Assembly (NCBI RefSeq): GCF_016907085.1
Contig: NZ_JAFBBJ010000001.1
Coordinates: 1,364,001-1,428,000, forward strand
Length of the DNA stretch: 64,000 bases
Source: Clavibacter michiganensis
Lineage (GTDB): Bacteria; Actinomycetota; Actinomycetes; Actinomycetales; Microbacteriaceae
Direction: 5' to 3'
Positions 47,285 to 54,954 of the stretch are shown piece by piece. Below the pieces are notes generated by a model that worked only from the letters and a program-made list of their open reading frames with translations, made no database searches and was not told where the DNA came from. The translations under genes and the position numbers were made by a program. How positions within the stretch are numbered: the stretch's first letter is position 1; each line of letters begins with the position of its first letter.

Positions 47285-48660
47285 AGGTACGGCTCGACGT
47301 TCTCCGTGTAGGCGGACGTGAGCTGCGTCGCGGCGGCCGGGAACACCGCGGCCGGGTCCGCGTCCTGCGTGAGGATCTGCGACCACGGCTGCTGCAGGTA
47401 CGTGTCGCCGTTCGGGATCAGCGTGCGGGCCCAGTCCTGCGAGCGCACGTGGTCGAGGCTGTCGTACACCGTGCGGAAGGCCGGGTTCGAGGCCCAGAAG
47501 CCCGTGAGGTCGGACGACTCGCCGGCCGACGTGCGCACGGGCGCGTAGCCCGTCTTCTTCGCGAAGGCGACCTGCTGGTCGACCTCCGTGCAGTGCTTGA
47601 TGAACATGGCCGCGGCCAGCTGCTGCTCCTTGGTCTTGCTGCCGATGACCGCGAGGCCCGTGCCGCCCGTGGGGACGAACTGGCCCTGGGGGCCGCCCGG
47701 GAGCACGCCCGTGCCGATCGGGAACTTGGCGCTCGCGGTGACGATGCCGACCGCGCCCGCCGAGGCGATGGTGCAGGGCGCGAGCCCGCCCGCGAAGTCG
47801 ACCGCGGTGTCGCCGCTGGCCGCCGCCACGTTCGCGATCTTGGAGTCGAAGACGAGGCCCTGCGCGTAGCGGGCCGCCTCGAGCGTCTCGGGCTGGTCGA
47901 GCTTCAGGTCCCAGCCGTCGGAGTACTGGCCGCCGCGGCCCCAGAGGACGTTGCTCATCGCCCACGTGCCGATGGATCCCTGGGGCATGCGGAAGGCGGG
48001 CGTGCCGCCGGTCGCCTTCATGATCGCGGGCGCCCACTCCTCGAGCTCGGCCCAGGTGTCGGGCGCGCGGTCGGGGAGGCCGGCCTTCTGCCAGATCGAC
48101 TTGTCGTAGTAGAAGATCGGCGTCGAGCGCGCGTAGGGCACCGCGTAGCGCGCGCCGTTGTACAGGTAGTCGTCGAGGAACACCTTGTTGAAGTCGTCGA
48201 GCTCGAAGCCGAGGTGCGACATGAGGCCGTCCATCGCGATCGACTGCTTGTTCACCATGTAGCGGAACCACCAGGTGTCGCTGGCGTTCACCATGTCGGG
48301 CATGCTGTCGGTTCCCGCGGCCGCCTGCAGCTTCTGCGCGATCTCGTCGTAGCTCGCGCCGCCCGTCACCACGTTGACGGTGATGCCGGTCTTCGCGAGG
48401 AAGTCCGCCGCGAACTGCGCCTCGAGGTCCGAGGTCTGCCCGGGGTGGGTGGTCCACCAGGTGATGTCGGTGGCGGGCTGGATCCCGTCCCAGTCGGTGT
48501 CGGGGGCCGCGGTGGCCGCCGTGTCGCCGCCGACGGACGGACCGGAGCAGGCGGCGAGCATCGCGGTGCCGCCGAGGACGGCGCCGAGCTTCAGCACGCT
48601 GCGGCGGTCGAACGGGCGGGCGGCGAAGCCGCCGAGGGCCGAGCGGGGATCGATGGGCAT
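47281..48660 (-). CDS. ABC transporter substrate-binding lipoprotein (UgpB-like, family 1)
   Basis: The 459-residue protein has a twin-arginine lipoprotein signal (FDRRSVLKLGAVLGGTAMLAAC, lipidated Cys in LAAC). The binding domain is of the UgpB/extracellular family 1 type, with ITWWTTHPGQTSDLEAQFAA, ARYAVPYARSTPIFYYDKSI and VAFAKKTGYAPVRTSAG. With a UgpQ-like phosphodiesterase in the same operon, glycerol 3-phosphate or glycerophosphodiesters are the best-supported ligands; a sugar is the alternative. AGGAGA sits 3 bases before ATG 48660. Confidence 0.87.
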   Translation of the reverse strand: MPIDPRSALGGFAARPFDRRSVLKLGAVLGGTAMLAACSGPSVGGDTAATAAPDTDWDGIQPATDITWWTTHPGQTSDLEAQFAADFLAKTGITVNVVTGGASYDEIAQKLQAAAGTDSMPDMVNASDTWWFRYMVNKQSIAMDGLMSHLGFELDDFNKVFLDDYLYNGARYAVPYARSTPIFYYDKSIWQKAGLPDRAPDTWAELEEWAPAIMKATGGTPAFRMPQGSIGTWAMSNVLWGRGGQYSDGWDLKLDQPETLEAARYAQGLVFDSKIANVAAASGDTAVDFAGGLAPCTIASAGAVGIVTASAKFPIGTGVLPGGPQGQFVPTGGTGLAVIGSKTKEQQLAAAMFIKHCTEVDQQVAFAKKTGYAPVRTSAGESSDLTGFWASNPAFRTVYDSLDHVRSQDWARTLIPNGDTYLQQPWSQILTQDADPAAVFPAAATQLTSAYTENVEPYL

Positions 48661-48723
48661 GGTTCTCCTGGGTTCGGGATGCGGGTCGAGCGGGGAGGTG
48701 GTGGGGCGGGAGGGAGAGGCGCG

Positions 48724-49635
48724 TCAGCCGGTCACGGCGCCGGCGGTGAGGCCGCCGACGATGCGCCGCTGGAAGACGAGGAAGACCGCGAGCACCGGGA
48801 TCGTGACGATGACGGTGCCGGCCATGAGCACGCCCCAGTTCGTGATGCCCGTGGTGTCCTGGAGCAGGGTGAGGCCGACGGGCAGCGTCATCATGTGCGG
48901 ATCGGTCGTGACGAGGAGCGGCCAGAGGTAGTCGTTCCACTCGCCGACGATGGAGACCAGGGCGACGGCGGCGATCGTGGGGCCCGACATGGGGATCACG
49001 AACGACCACAGGCGGCGGAGGTGGCCGGCGCCGTCCATCGCCGCGGCCTCGAGCACGGAGCCCGGCAGCGTGAGGAAGTGCTGGCGGAAGAGGAAGGTGC
49101 CGTACGCGCTCGCGACGCCGGGGAGGATGAGGCCCGGGTAGGTGTTGATCCAGCCGAGGCCCGCGATGACCTGGTAGTTCGGGATCATCACGATCTGCTG
49201 CGGCACGAGGAGCGCGAGGATCACGACGCCGAACCACACGTTCTTGAACGGCACGCGGATGAAGACCAGCGCGTACGCGGTCATCAGGCCAAGCAGCACC
49301 TTGAGGCCCGAGCCCGCGATCGTCTTGATGAGGCTGTTGGTCGCGAGCGTCGAGAAGGACACCGTGTCGGACGCGGTCGCGTAGTTCGTCGGCGCGAAGG
49401 ACGACGGCAGGAGCTTGAGGGGCAGCGAGTAGATCTCGCCGAAGTCCTTGAAGCTGGTGAGCACCATCCAGACGAGGGGCAGGAGCATGACGACCACGGC
49501 GAGGGCGAGCGCGAGGTACGTGCCGGCGAGCGACGGGCGGGCGGATCCCGACGCGGACGGACGGAGGCCGCGACGAGGGCGGCGCGCACCCGCGGGAACC
49601 GCCGCGGGCTCGGGGCGGGCGAGGGTCGTGGTCAC
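48724..49635 (-). CDS. ABC transporter permease (UgpE-like)
   Basis: The 303-residue inner-membrane permease has six predicted spans. The EAA loop that contacts the ATPase reads EAAAMDGAGHLRRLWSFVIP, and SFKDFGEIYSLPLKLLPSSF is the typical periplasmic segment after TM1. The start is GTG 49635, overlapping the preceding permease stop by 4 bases (GTGA). It forms the channel with the UgpA-like partner. Confidence 0.9.
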   Translation of the reverse strand: MTTTLARPEPAAVPAGARRPRRGLRPSASGSARPSLAGTYLALALAVVVMLLPLVWMVLTSFKDFGEIYSLPLKLLPSSFAPTNYATASDTVSFSTLATNSLIKTIAGSGLKVLLGLMTAYALVFIRVPFKNVWFGVVILALLVPQQIVMIPNYQVIAGLGWINTYPGLILPGVASAYGTFLFRQHFLTLPGSVLEAAAMDGAGHLRRLWSFVIPMSGPTIAAVALVSIVGEWNDYLWPLLVTTDPHMMTLPVGLTLLQDTTGITNWGVLMAGTVIVTIPVLAVFLVFQRRIVGGLTAGAVTG

Positions 49636-50621
49636 GAGTAGTGCACCTTCCGCTGGACGACGACGAGCTGGACGAGCGTGACGACGAGCAGGACGAGGAA
49701 CAGGATCGTGGCGACGGCGGACGAGTAGCCGGCCCGTCCGGCCACGAAGCCCTCGTGGTAGATCTGGTACATCATCGTGGTGGTCCCCTGCAGCGGCCCG
49801 CCCTTGGTCATGGCGCTGATGAGGTCGAAGGTCTGCAGCGAGCTGAGCAGCGTGGTCACGCTGAGGAAGAACGTGGTCGGGCTGAGCAGCGGCAGCACCA
49901 CGCGGAGGAAGGTGCGGATGCGGCCGGCGCCGTCGAGGGCCGCGGCGTCGAGCAGGTCCTTCGGCACGGCCTGGAGGCCCGCGAGGTAGATGAGGGCGCA
50001 GTAGCCGAGGTCGCGCCACACCTGCACGGTGGTCACCATCGCGAGCGCGGCGCCCGGGTCGCTGTACCAGTCGGGCGACGGGAGGCCGACGAGCTGGAGC
50101 CCCGCGGAGATCAGGCCGAAGTTGGGGTCGAAGACGTAGAGCCAGAGGAAGCCGACGGCGACGCCGGAGAGCACGTACGGCGCGACGATGATCGTGCGCA
50201 CGGGCCCGCGCAGCCGGATCCGCCTGTTCAGCAGCACCGCGACCCCGAGCCCCAGCGCCATCGAGCCGACCACCGTCACTCCGGTGAAGATCAGCGTGAC
50301 CCGGATGACCGTGGGCGTCTGCGGGTCCTGGAACCAGGCGACGTAGTTGGCGAGGCCGACCTCGCGGGCCACCGAGGATCCGATGTTCCACTGCAGCGTC
50401 GAGTAGTAGAAGGACTCGAGGAGCGGCTTGTACGTGAAGACCGCGAGCAGGAGCACGTTCGGGCCGACGAAGGCGAGGAAGAGGAGCCCGTCGCGGAGGC
50501 GTCCCGGGCGGCGGCGGCGCGAGCGGGGGGCGGCGCCGGCGGGCGGGGCGACCGCGGGGATCGTGGAGGACACCGCTCCGGGCGGTGGCGCGACCCGGGC
50601 GGGCGCGGGGGCGTGCGTCAT
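49632..50621 (-). CDS. ABC transporter permease (UgpA-like)
   Basis: The 329-residue permease is the first gene of the operon. A Pro/Ala-rich cytoplasmic N-terminus is followed by six spans. The first contains LLFLAFVGPNVLLLAVFTYK, and the EAA loop is DLLDAAALDGAGRIRTFLRV with VLPLLSP. AGAGGAGG precedes ATG 50621. No ATPase gene is in the operon, so a shared MsiK-type ATPase encoded elsewhere is likely. Confidence 0.9.
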   Translation of the reverse strand: MTHAPAPARVAPPPGAVSSTIPAVAPPAGAAPRSRRRRPGRLRDGLLFLAFVGPNVLLLAVFTYKPLLESFYYSTLQWNIGSSVAREVGLANYVAWFQDPQTPTVIRVTLIFTGVTVVGSMALGLGVAVLLNRRIRLRGPVRTIIVAPYVLSGVAVGFLWLYVFDPNFGLISAGLQLVGLPSPDWYSDPGAALAMVTTVQVWRDLGYCALIYLAGLQAVPKDLLDAAALDGAGRIRTFLRVVLPLLSPTTFFLSVTTLLSSLQTFDLISAMTKGGPLQGTTTMMYQIYHEGFVAGRAGYSSAVATILFLVLLVVTLVQLVVVQRKVHYS

Positions 50622-50647
50622 GTCCGACCTCCTCTGGGGACACGAGG

Positions 50648-50661
50648 AGGGAACGTTCCCT
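50648..50661. promoter_or_regulatory. LacI-type operator candidate ahead of the Ugp-like operon
   Basis: AGGGAACGTTCCCT is a perfect 14-bp palindrome with the AACGTT centre typical of LacI/GalR-family operators. It lies 26 bases upstream of the first permease ATG, overlapping the likely promoter/leader. No LacI gene is adjacent. Confidence 0.6.
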
Positions 50662-50734
50662 TCGTGCCTGGCCAAGGTACGGAGGGTGAGTTAACGGCGG
50701 GGGGCCCGCGGGTGGCGAGCGGGCGGCCGAGCGG

Positions 50735-50769
50735 CGACCGGCGCCCCCCGGACGGGGGTCGCCGGTCGT
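50735..50769 (-). terminator. Terminator after the small secreted peptide gene
   Basis: A stem of about 14 bp (CGACCGGCGCCCCC against CGGGGGTCGCCGGTCG, one mismatch) lies 26 bases past the minus-strand stop codon. Confidence 0.6.
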
Positions 50770-50794
50770 CGGCGGGCGGATCAGCCGTCGACCA

Positions 50795-51055
50795 TCAGCC
50801 CCCGTGGTGACCGTGGCGCCAGTCCCCGATCGAGGGCACTCCCACGTAGTAGGGATCCGGCTCGGCCGGGCTGTGGTTGTGCCCCATGGCGACGACGCTG
50901 ACCCCGTCCGAGTCGGCGGTCGCGGGTGCGGCGGCGGATGCGTGCGCGATGCCCAGGCCGACGCCGGCCGAGAGGGCGATCACGGCGACGGCCGTGACGG
51001 ACCCCGTTCGGCCGAGGCGGCGGGAGGGTCGGGTGGAGGGCGTGGTGGGTGACAT
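50795..51055 (-). CDS. Small secreted histidine-rich peptide, unknown
   Basis: I do not recognise this 86-residue product. It has a signal peptide (RRLGRTGSVTAVAVIALSAG and GLGIAHASA), then a short mature region with MGHNHSPAEPDPYYVGVPSI and the tail DWRHGHHGG. Histidine clustering suggests metal binding, which is only a guess. The start codon has CGGAG upstream and a terminator follows, which supports a real gene. Confidence 0.55.
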   Translation of the reverse strand: MSPTTPSTRPSRRLGRTGSVTAVAVIALSAGVGLGIAHASAAAPATADSDGVSVVAMGHNHSPAEPDPYYVGVPSIGDWRHGHHGG

Positions 51056-51165
51056 GCTCGTGGGGCTCCGTTCTCGTGGGGATCACGAGGCTACGGAGCC
51101 CGAGGGCCGATGGGCTGGTGGACGTCCACAGCGCCGACGGGCCCGCCGACCGGGAGGGGCGTCGT

Positions 51166-51513
51166 TCAGCCGCGCGGCGGACCTGCGGGATCGTCCGGAT
51201 CCGCGGGGCCGTCGTCGTCCGCGGCCGTCGCGCCCGGCATGCGGAGGTCGCGCTCGGGCGCCGCGTCGCGCGCGAGGTCGGCCTCGAGCTTCTCCGCCTC
51301 GAGCCGGCCGCGGATCTCCTCGCGGTAGCGCGTGCGGCGGATCCGGCGGGTCATGTCGACCATGAGCAGCAGCACCACCACGGCGACGAAGAAGATCGCG
51401 ATGAAGCCGATGGGGCCGGGCGAGACGGTGTCGGGGTCGAACTCCGCCGTGGGCGTGGGGCTCGGCGTCGTGGTCACGGCGGTCGCGAGCCGCAGGACGA
51501 GGTCGGCGCCCAT
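51166..51513 (-). CDS. Small single-span membrane protein linked to mca
   Basis: The 115-residue protein has a short Thr/Pro-rich N-terminus, one membrane helix (PIGFIAIFFVAVVVLLLMVD), then a basic, charged cytoplasmic tail (RRIRRTRYREEIRGRLEAEK) and an acidic, disordered end. Its ATG shares one base with the mca stop (TGATG), so the two are coupled. The function is unknown; similar short proteins follow mca in other Microbacteriaceae as far as I recall. Confidence 0.7.
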   Translation of the reverse strand: MGADLVLRLATAVTTTPSPTPTAEFDPDTVSPGPIGFIAIFFVAVVVLLLMVDMTRRIRRTRYREEIRGRLEAEKLEADLARDAAPERDLRMPGATAADDDGPADPDDPAGPPRG

Positions 51514-52394
51514 CACGCGACCGCCTCCTGCTCCTCGTCGACGATGCCGGCGAAGAGGTCGTGCTCCTCGTCCGGCACGTCGACGCGCGACTCCACGAGC
51601 TGGAAGTCCTCGAACGGCCACGCCCGCTGCTGCAGGTCGCGCGGCCAACGGAAGAACGTGCTGTCGGGCGCGACCTGGCTCGCGTGGGAGAGGAGCGCGC
51701 GGTCGCGTGCCTCGAAGTGGTCGGCGACGTGGACGTGCGTGGTGGCGAGGTCGGGGCGGTCGCCCATCCAGCCGAGCATCTCGTCGACGGCCTCGAGCAT
51801 CTCCGCGGCCGCATCGGTGGCGACCAGGTGCTCGCGCACGGCGCGGAGCTTGGCGCCGTTGAAGATCCGGTCGAAGTAGAGCTTGGAGATCTCCCACGGC
51901 TCGCCGGCGTCGGGGTAGGAGCCGGCGACGCCGGACTCGCGCCAGGCCTCCATCGCGATCACGTGCGCCTGGATGTGGTCGGGGTGCGGGTAGCCGCCGT
52001 TCTCGTCGTACGCCACGAGCACGTGCGGGCGGAACCCGCGCACCAGGCGGATGAGCGGCTCGGCCGACACCTCCACCGGGATGCTCGCGAAGGCCGCGGG
52101 CGGCAGCGAGCCGTCCTCGCGCGCCATGCCCGAGTCGACGTAGCCGAGCCAGCGGTGCTGCACGCCCATGACCGCCTGCGCGCGCGCCATCTCGATGCGG
52201 CGGAGCCCCGGCAGGTCGCGCTCGGCCATCGCCCGCTCGGCGAGGCCCTCGTTGAGGATGTCGCCGGCCTCGCCGCCCGTGCAGCTGACGACCATGATCT
52301 CGGCGCCCTGGTGCGTGTAGTGGGTGTAGGTCGCCGCGCCCTTGCTGGACTCGTCGTCGGGGTGGGCGTGCACGGCCATGAGGCGCAGGGTCAC
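51513..52394 (-). CDS. mca: Mycothiol S-conjugate amidase
   Basis: Mca cleaves mycothiol S-conjugates to mercapturic acids for export, detoxifying electrophiles; the family shares the MshB/LmbE zinc fold. The 293-residue protein has the zinc motif AVHAHPDDESSKGAA, VVSCTGGEAGDILNEGL, HRWLGYVDSGM, the second metal region GGYPHPDHIQAH and the late HVADHFEARDRALLSHASQV. The length and RWLGYVDSGM segment favour Mca over MshB. GTG 52394 is chosen; ATG 52379 (MAVHAHPDD) is possible. It is divergent from the DUF4307 gene. Confidence 0.92.
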   Translation of the reverse strand: MTLRLMAVHAHPDDESSKGAATYTHYTHQGAEIMVVSCTGGEAGDILNEGLAERAMAERDLPGLRRIEMARAQAVMGVQHRWLGYVDSGMAREDGSLPPAAFASIPVEVSAEPLIRLVRGFRPHVLVAYDENGGYPHPDHIQAHVIAMEAWRESGVAGSYPDAGEPWEISKLYFDRIFNGAKLRAVREHLVATDAAAEMLEAVDEMLGWMGDRPDLATTHVHVADHFEARDRALLSHASQVAPDSTFFRWPRDLQQRAWPFEDFQLVESRVDVPDEEHDLFAGIVDEEQEAVA

Positions 52395-52460
52395 GGGGCT
52401 CCAAGGGTGGGGAAGGTAGTCTGGATCCCCAGAGTACAAGGTGCGTGTGAGGAGATCGCC

Positions 52461-52943
52461 GTGACGACCGAGTCCCGCTCCCCCGCCCCCGCAGGCCCGC
52501 ACGCGGACGACGACGAGACCGTCGAGCACCGCGTCGCCGGGCCCCGGTCGACGCCCGCGCTCGACGAGCGGTACGGCCGCACGCGACCCGCCCGCATCCG
52601 CCAGCGATGGCTCTACGGCGTCGCCGGCGGCCTCGTCGCGCTGGTGTTCGGCGCGTGGGTGCTGTGGGCCGGGCTCGACCAGGCGTCGGGGAGCATCGAC
52701 GCCACCGACCGCGCGTTCGACATCGTCGACGACCGCACCATCGACGTGACCTTCTCCGTCGTGATGCCCGCCGGCACGGAGGCCTACTGCGCGGTGCAGG
52801 CGCAGGACGAGCAGCGCTCCATCGTCGGCTGGAAGGTCGTGGAGCTGCCGGCCCAGGACGGCTTCGAGCGCATGGAGACAGTGCGCCTGCGCACCACAGG
52901 TCCCGCGGTGACCGGGTTGATCCACAGCTGCTGGCCCGCCTAG
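52461..52943 (+). CDS. DUF4307-family membrane protein
   Basis: The 160-residue protein has an acidic N-terminus, ALDERYGRTRP, one membrane helix (WLYGVAGGLVALVFGAWVLW) and an extracytoplasmic beta domain with FDIVDDRTIDVTFSVVMPAG and a cysteine pair (AYCAVQAQ, IHSCWPA) likely to form a disulfide. It matches DUF4307, common beside mca and greA in Actinobacteria. The role is unknown. The start is GTG 52461 with GAGGAG upstream; greA follows after 60 bases. Confidence 0.88.
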   Translation: MTTESRSPAPAGPHADDDETVEHRVAGPRSTPALDERYGRTRPARIRQRWLYGVAGGLVALVFGAWVLWAGLDQASGSIDATDRAFDIVDDRTIDVTFSVVMPAGTEAYCAVQAQDEQRSIVGWKVVELPAQDGFERMETVRLRTTGPAVTGLIHSCWPA

Positions 52944-53003
52944 AGTGGGGGATTCGCCTCGACGGTTCCGTCGGGGCGTCCGTGCGAGTGCAAGGAGTCC
53001 ATC

Positions 53004-53492
53004 GTGGCGCAGGAGCAGGCAGTCACCTGGCTGACCCAGGAGGCGTTCGACCGCCTCAGCAGGGAGCTCGACACCCTCAGCGTGCAGGGCCGCGAGGAGA
53101 TCGCGAAGAAGATCGAGATCGCCCGCGAGGAGGGCGACCTCAAGGAGAACGGCGGCTACCACGCCGCCAAGGAGGAGCAGGGCAAGATCGAGGCGCGCAT
53201 CCGCCAGCTCACGCAGCTGCTGCGGACGGCCGAGGTCGGCGACGCCCCGGAGAGCCACGGCGTCGTGGAGCCCGGCACGGTCGTCACCGCGCTCATCGCC
53301 GGCGACGAGACCAAGTTCCTGCTCGGCAACCGCGAGATCGCGGGCGACAGCGAGCTCGACGTCTACAGCGAGCAGTCGCCGCTCGGCGCCGCGATCATCG
53401 GCTGGGAGGTCGGGCAGAAGGGCGCGTACACCGCGCCGAACGGCCGTGAGATCCCCGTCGAGATCCAGGCCGTGGAGAACTACACGCCGTAG
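53004..53492 (+). CDS. greA: Transcription elongation factor GreA
   Basis: GreA rescues backtracked RNA polymerase by stimulating transcript cleavage. The 162-residue protein has the N-terminal coiled coil (WLTQEAFDRLSRELDTLSVQ) with acidic tip residues in REEGDLKENGGYHAAKEEQ and the C-terminal FKBP-like domain ending PNGREIPVEI. The start is GTG 53004 after AAGGAG. The length is typical of actinobacterial GreA. Confidence 0.95.
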   Translation: MAQEQAVTWLTQEAFDRLSRELDTLSVQGREEIAKKIEIAREEGDLKENGGYHAAKEEQGKIEARIRQLTQLLRTAEVGDAPESHGVVEPGTVVTALIAGDETKFLLGNREIAGDSELDVYSEQSPLGAAIIGWEVGQKGAYTAPNGREIPVEIQAVENYTP

Positions 53493-53506
53493 GGCGAGCG
53501 GCACGA

Positions 53507-53546
53507 CGACGAGGGGCGCGGACCATGTGGTCCGCGCCCCTCGTCG
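53507..53546. terminator. Bidirectional terminator between greA and ilvA
   Basis: An 18-bp perfect stem (CGACGAGGGGCGCGGACC and its complement) with loop ATGT separates the convergent genes. Confidence 0.8.
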
Positions 53547-53580
53547 CGTGCGCGGCGCTCAGTCGCGTGCGCGGCGCTCA
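53543..53580. repeat. Tandem 19-bp duplication at the ilvA stop codon
   Basis: GTCGCGTGCGCGGCGCTCA occurs twice in direct succession (53543-53561, 53562-53580) and begins a third time (GTCGCG). The ilvA stop codon lies in the second copy, and its first copy overlaps the terminator edge. It looks like recent slippage. Confidence 0.85.
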
Positions 53581-54954
53581 GTCGCGCTGGAGGCGCGGGT
53601 CGTAGCCGGCGTCGCGGAGCCGCTGGACGACCTCGCCCGTGTGCTCGGGTCCGCGCGTCTCCACGCTCACCTCGAGCTCGACCTCGCTGATCTGCAGGCC
53701 CCGGCCGTGGCGCGTGTGCAGCACCTCGACGACGTTGGCATTCGCCTCGGAGATGATCTGCGACGTGCGCGCGAGCTGACCCGGGCGGTCGGGCAGCATG
53801 ATCCGCAGCTTCACGTAGCGGTCGCTCGCGGCGAGGCCGCGGCTGATGACGCGCTCCATCATGAGCGGGTCGATGTTGCCGCCGGAGAGGATCACGACCG
53901 TGCGGCCGGCGTCCTTCACGAGCCCGGCGAGGACCGCGGCGACGCCCACGGCTCCCGCGGGCTCGACCACGAGCTTCGCGCGCTCGAGCAGGAGGAGCAG
54001 GGCGCGCGCGGTGTCGTCGTCCTCGACCGTGACGACCTCGTCGACGCTCTCGCGGATGATGTCGAAGTTCAGCAGGCCCGGCTTCGCGACCGCGATGCCG
54101 TCGGCGATGGTGGGCGTGATCTCGATCTCGGTCGCGCGGCCGGCGGCGAGGGACGGCGGGTAGGCGGCGGCGTTGCGCGCCTGCACGCCGATCACGCGGA
54201 TCGTGCGGCCCTCCTCGGCGGCGCGCAGCTTGAGCGCGGTCGCGACGCCGGAGATGAGGCCGCCGCCGCCGATCGGGACGACGACCGTCTCGACGTCGGG
54301 CGTCTGGTCGAGGATCTCGAGGCCGAGCGTGGCCTGGCCCGTGATGACGTCCTCGTGGTCGAACGGCGGGATGAGCACGGCGCCGGTCTGCGCGGCGAAC
54401 TCCGCGGCGGCCAGCAGCGGCTCGGCGACCGTGTGCCCGCGGAGGATGACCTCGGCGCCGTACTGGCGCGTGGCCTGGAGCTTCGGGAGCGCGACCCCGA
54501 CGGGCATGAAGATCGTGGCGCGGATCCCGAGCTCGCGCGCCGCGAACGCCACGCCCTGCGCGTGGTTGCCGGCCGACGCGGCCACGACGCCGCGCGCCTT
54601 CTCCTCGTCGGTGAGGCGCGAGATCCGGTTGTACGCGCCGCGGATCTTGTAGGAGCCGGTGCGCTGCAGGTTCTCGCACTTGAGGTGCACGGGGCTGCCG
54701 AGGATCTCGGCGAGGAACCGCGACGACTCCATCGGCGTCACCTCGGCGACGCGGCTGACGATCTCACGCGCGGCCTCGATGCGCGCGAGCGTGGGCGCGG
54801 AACCGCGGGGCAGCTCCCCGGCGAGCGCCGCGGCGTCCTCCCCCAGCTGCGACGGGTCGAGCTCGTCGCCGACGGCGCGCAGGTGCGGGAGGTCGGCGTG
54901 CGGGGCGGCGGCGGCCTCCTCGGCGGGGGTCCGTGCGGGGGCGGCGTCGGTCAT
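53578..54954 (-). CDS. ilvA: Threonine ammonia-lyase with ACT domain
   Basis: The 458-residue enzyme deaminates threonine to 2-oxobutanoate. The cofactor lysine is in LQRTGSYKIRGAYN, with ASAGNHAQGVAFAA, the glycine loop VPIGGGGLISGVATALK and SGGNIDP. A C-terminal ACT domain (LRIMLPDRPGQLARTSQIIS to the end) suggests amino-acid regulation. The single short ACT domain resembles the catabolic (TdcB-like) branch, so the biosynthetic versus degradative role is uncertain. ATG 54954 overlaps the stop of the AI-2E-type gene by 4 bases. Confidence 0.93.
   Translation of the reverse strand: MTDAAPARTPAEEAAAAPHADLPHLRAVGDELDPSQLGEDAAALAGELPRGSAPTLARIEAAREIVSRVAEVTPMESSRFLAEILGSPVHLKCENLQRTGSYKIRGAYNRISRLTDEEKARGVVAASAGNHAQGVAFAARELGIRATIFMPVGVALPKLQATRQYGAEVILRGHTVAEPLLAAAEFAAQTGAVLIPPFDHEDVITGQATLGLEILDQTPDVETVVVPIGGGGLISGVATALKLRAAEEGRTIRVIGVQARNAAAYPPSLAAGRATEIEITPTIADGIAVAKPGLLNFDIIRESVDEVVTVEDDDTARALLLLLERAKLVVEPAGAVGVAAVLAGLVKDAGRTVVILSGGNIDPLMMERVISRGLAASDRYVKLRIMLPDRPGQLARTSQIISEANANVVEVLHTRHGRGLQISEVELEVSVETRGPEHTGEVVQRLRDAGYDPRLQRD

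Noticed and set aside
50641..50720. PHO box upstream of the Ugp-like operon
   Set aside because: GTTAACTCACC occurs, but there is no second 11-base unit; only the LacI-type palindrome is convincing.
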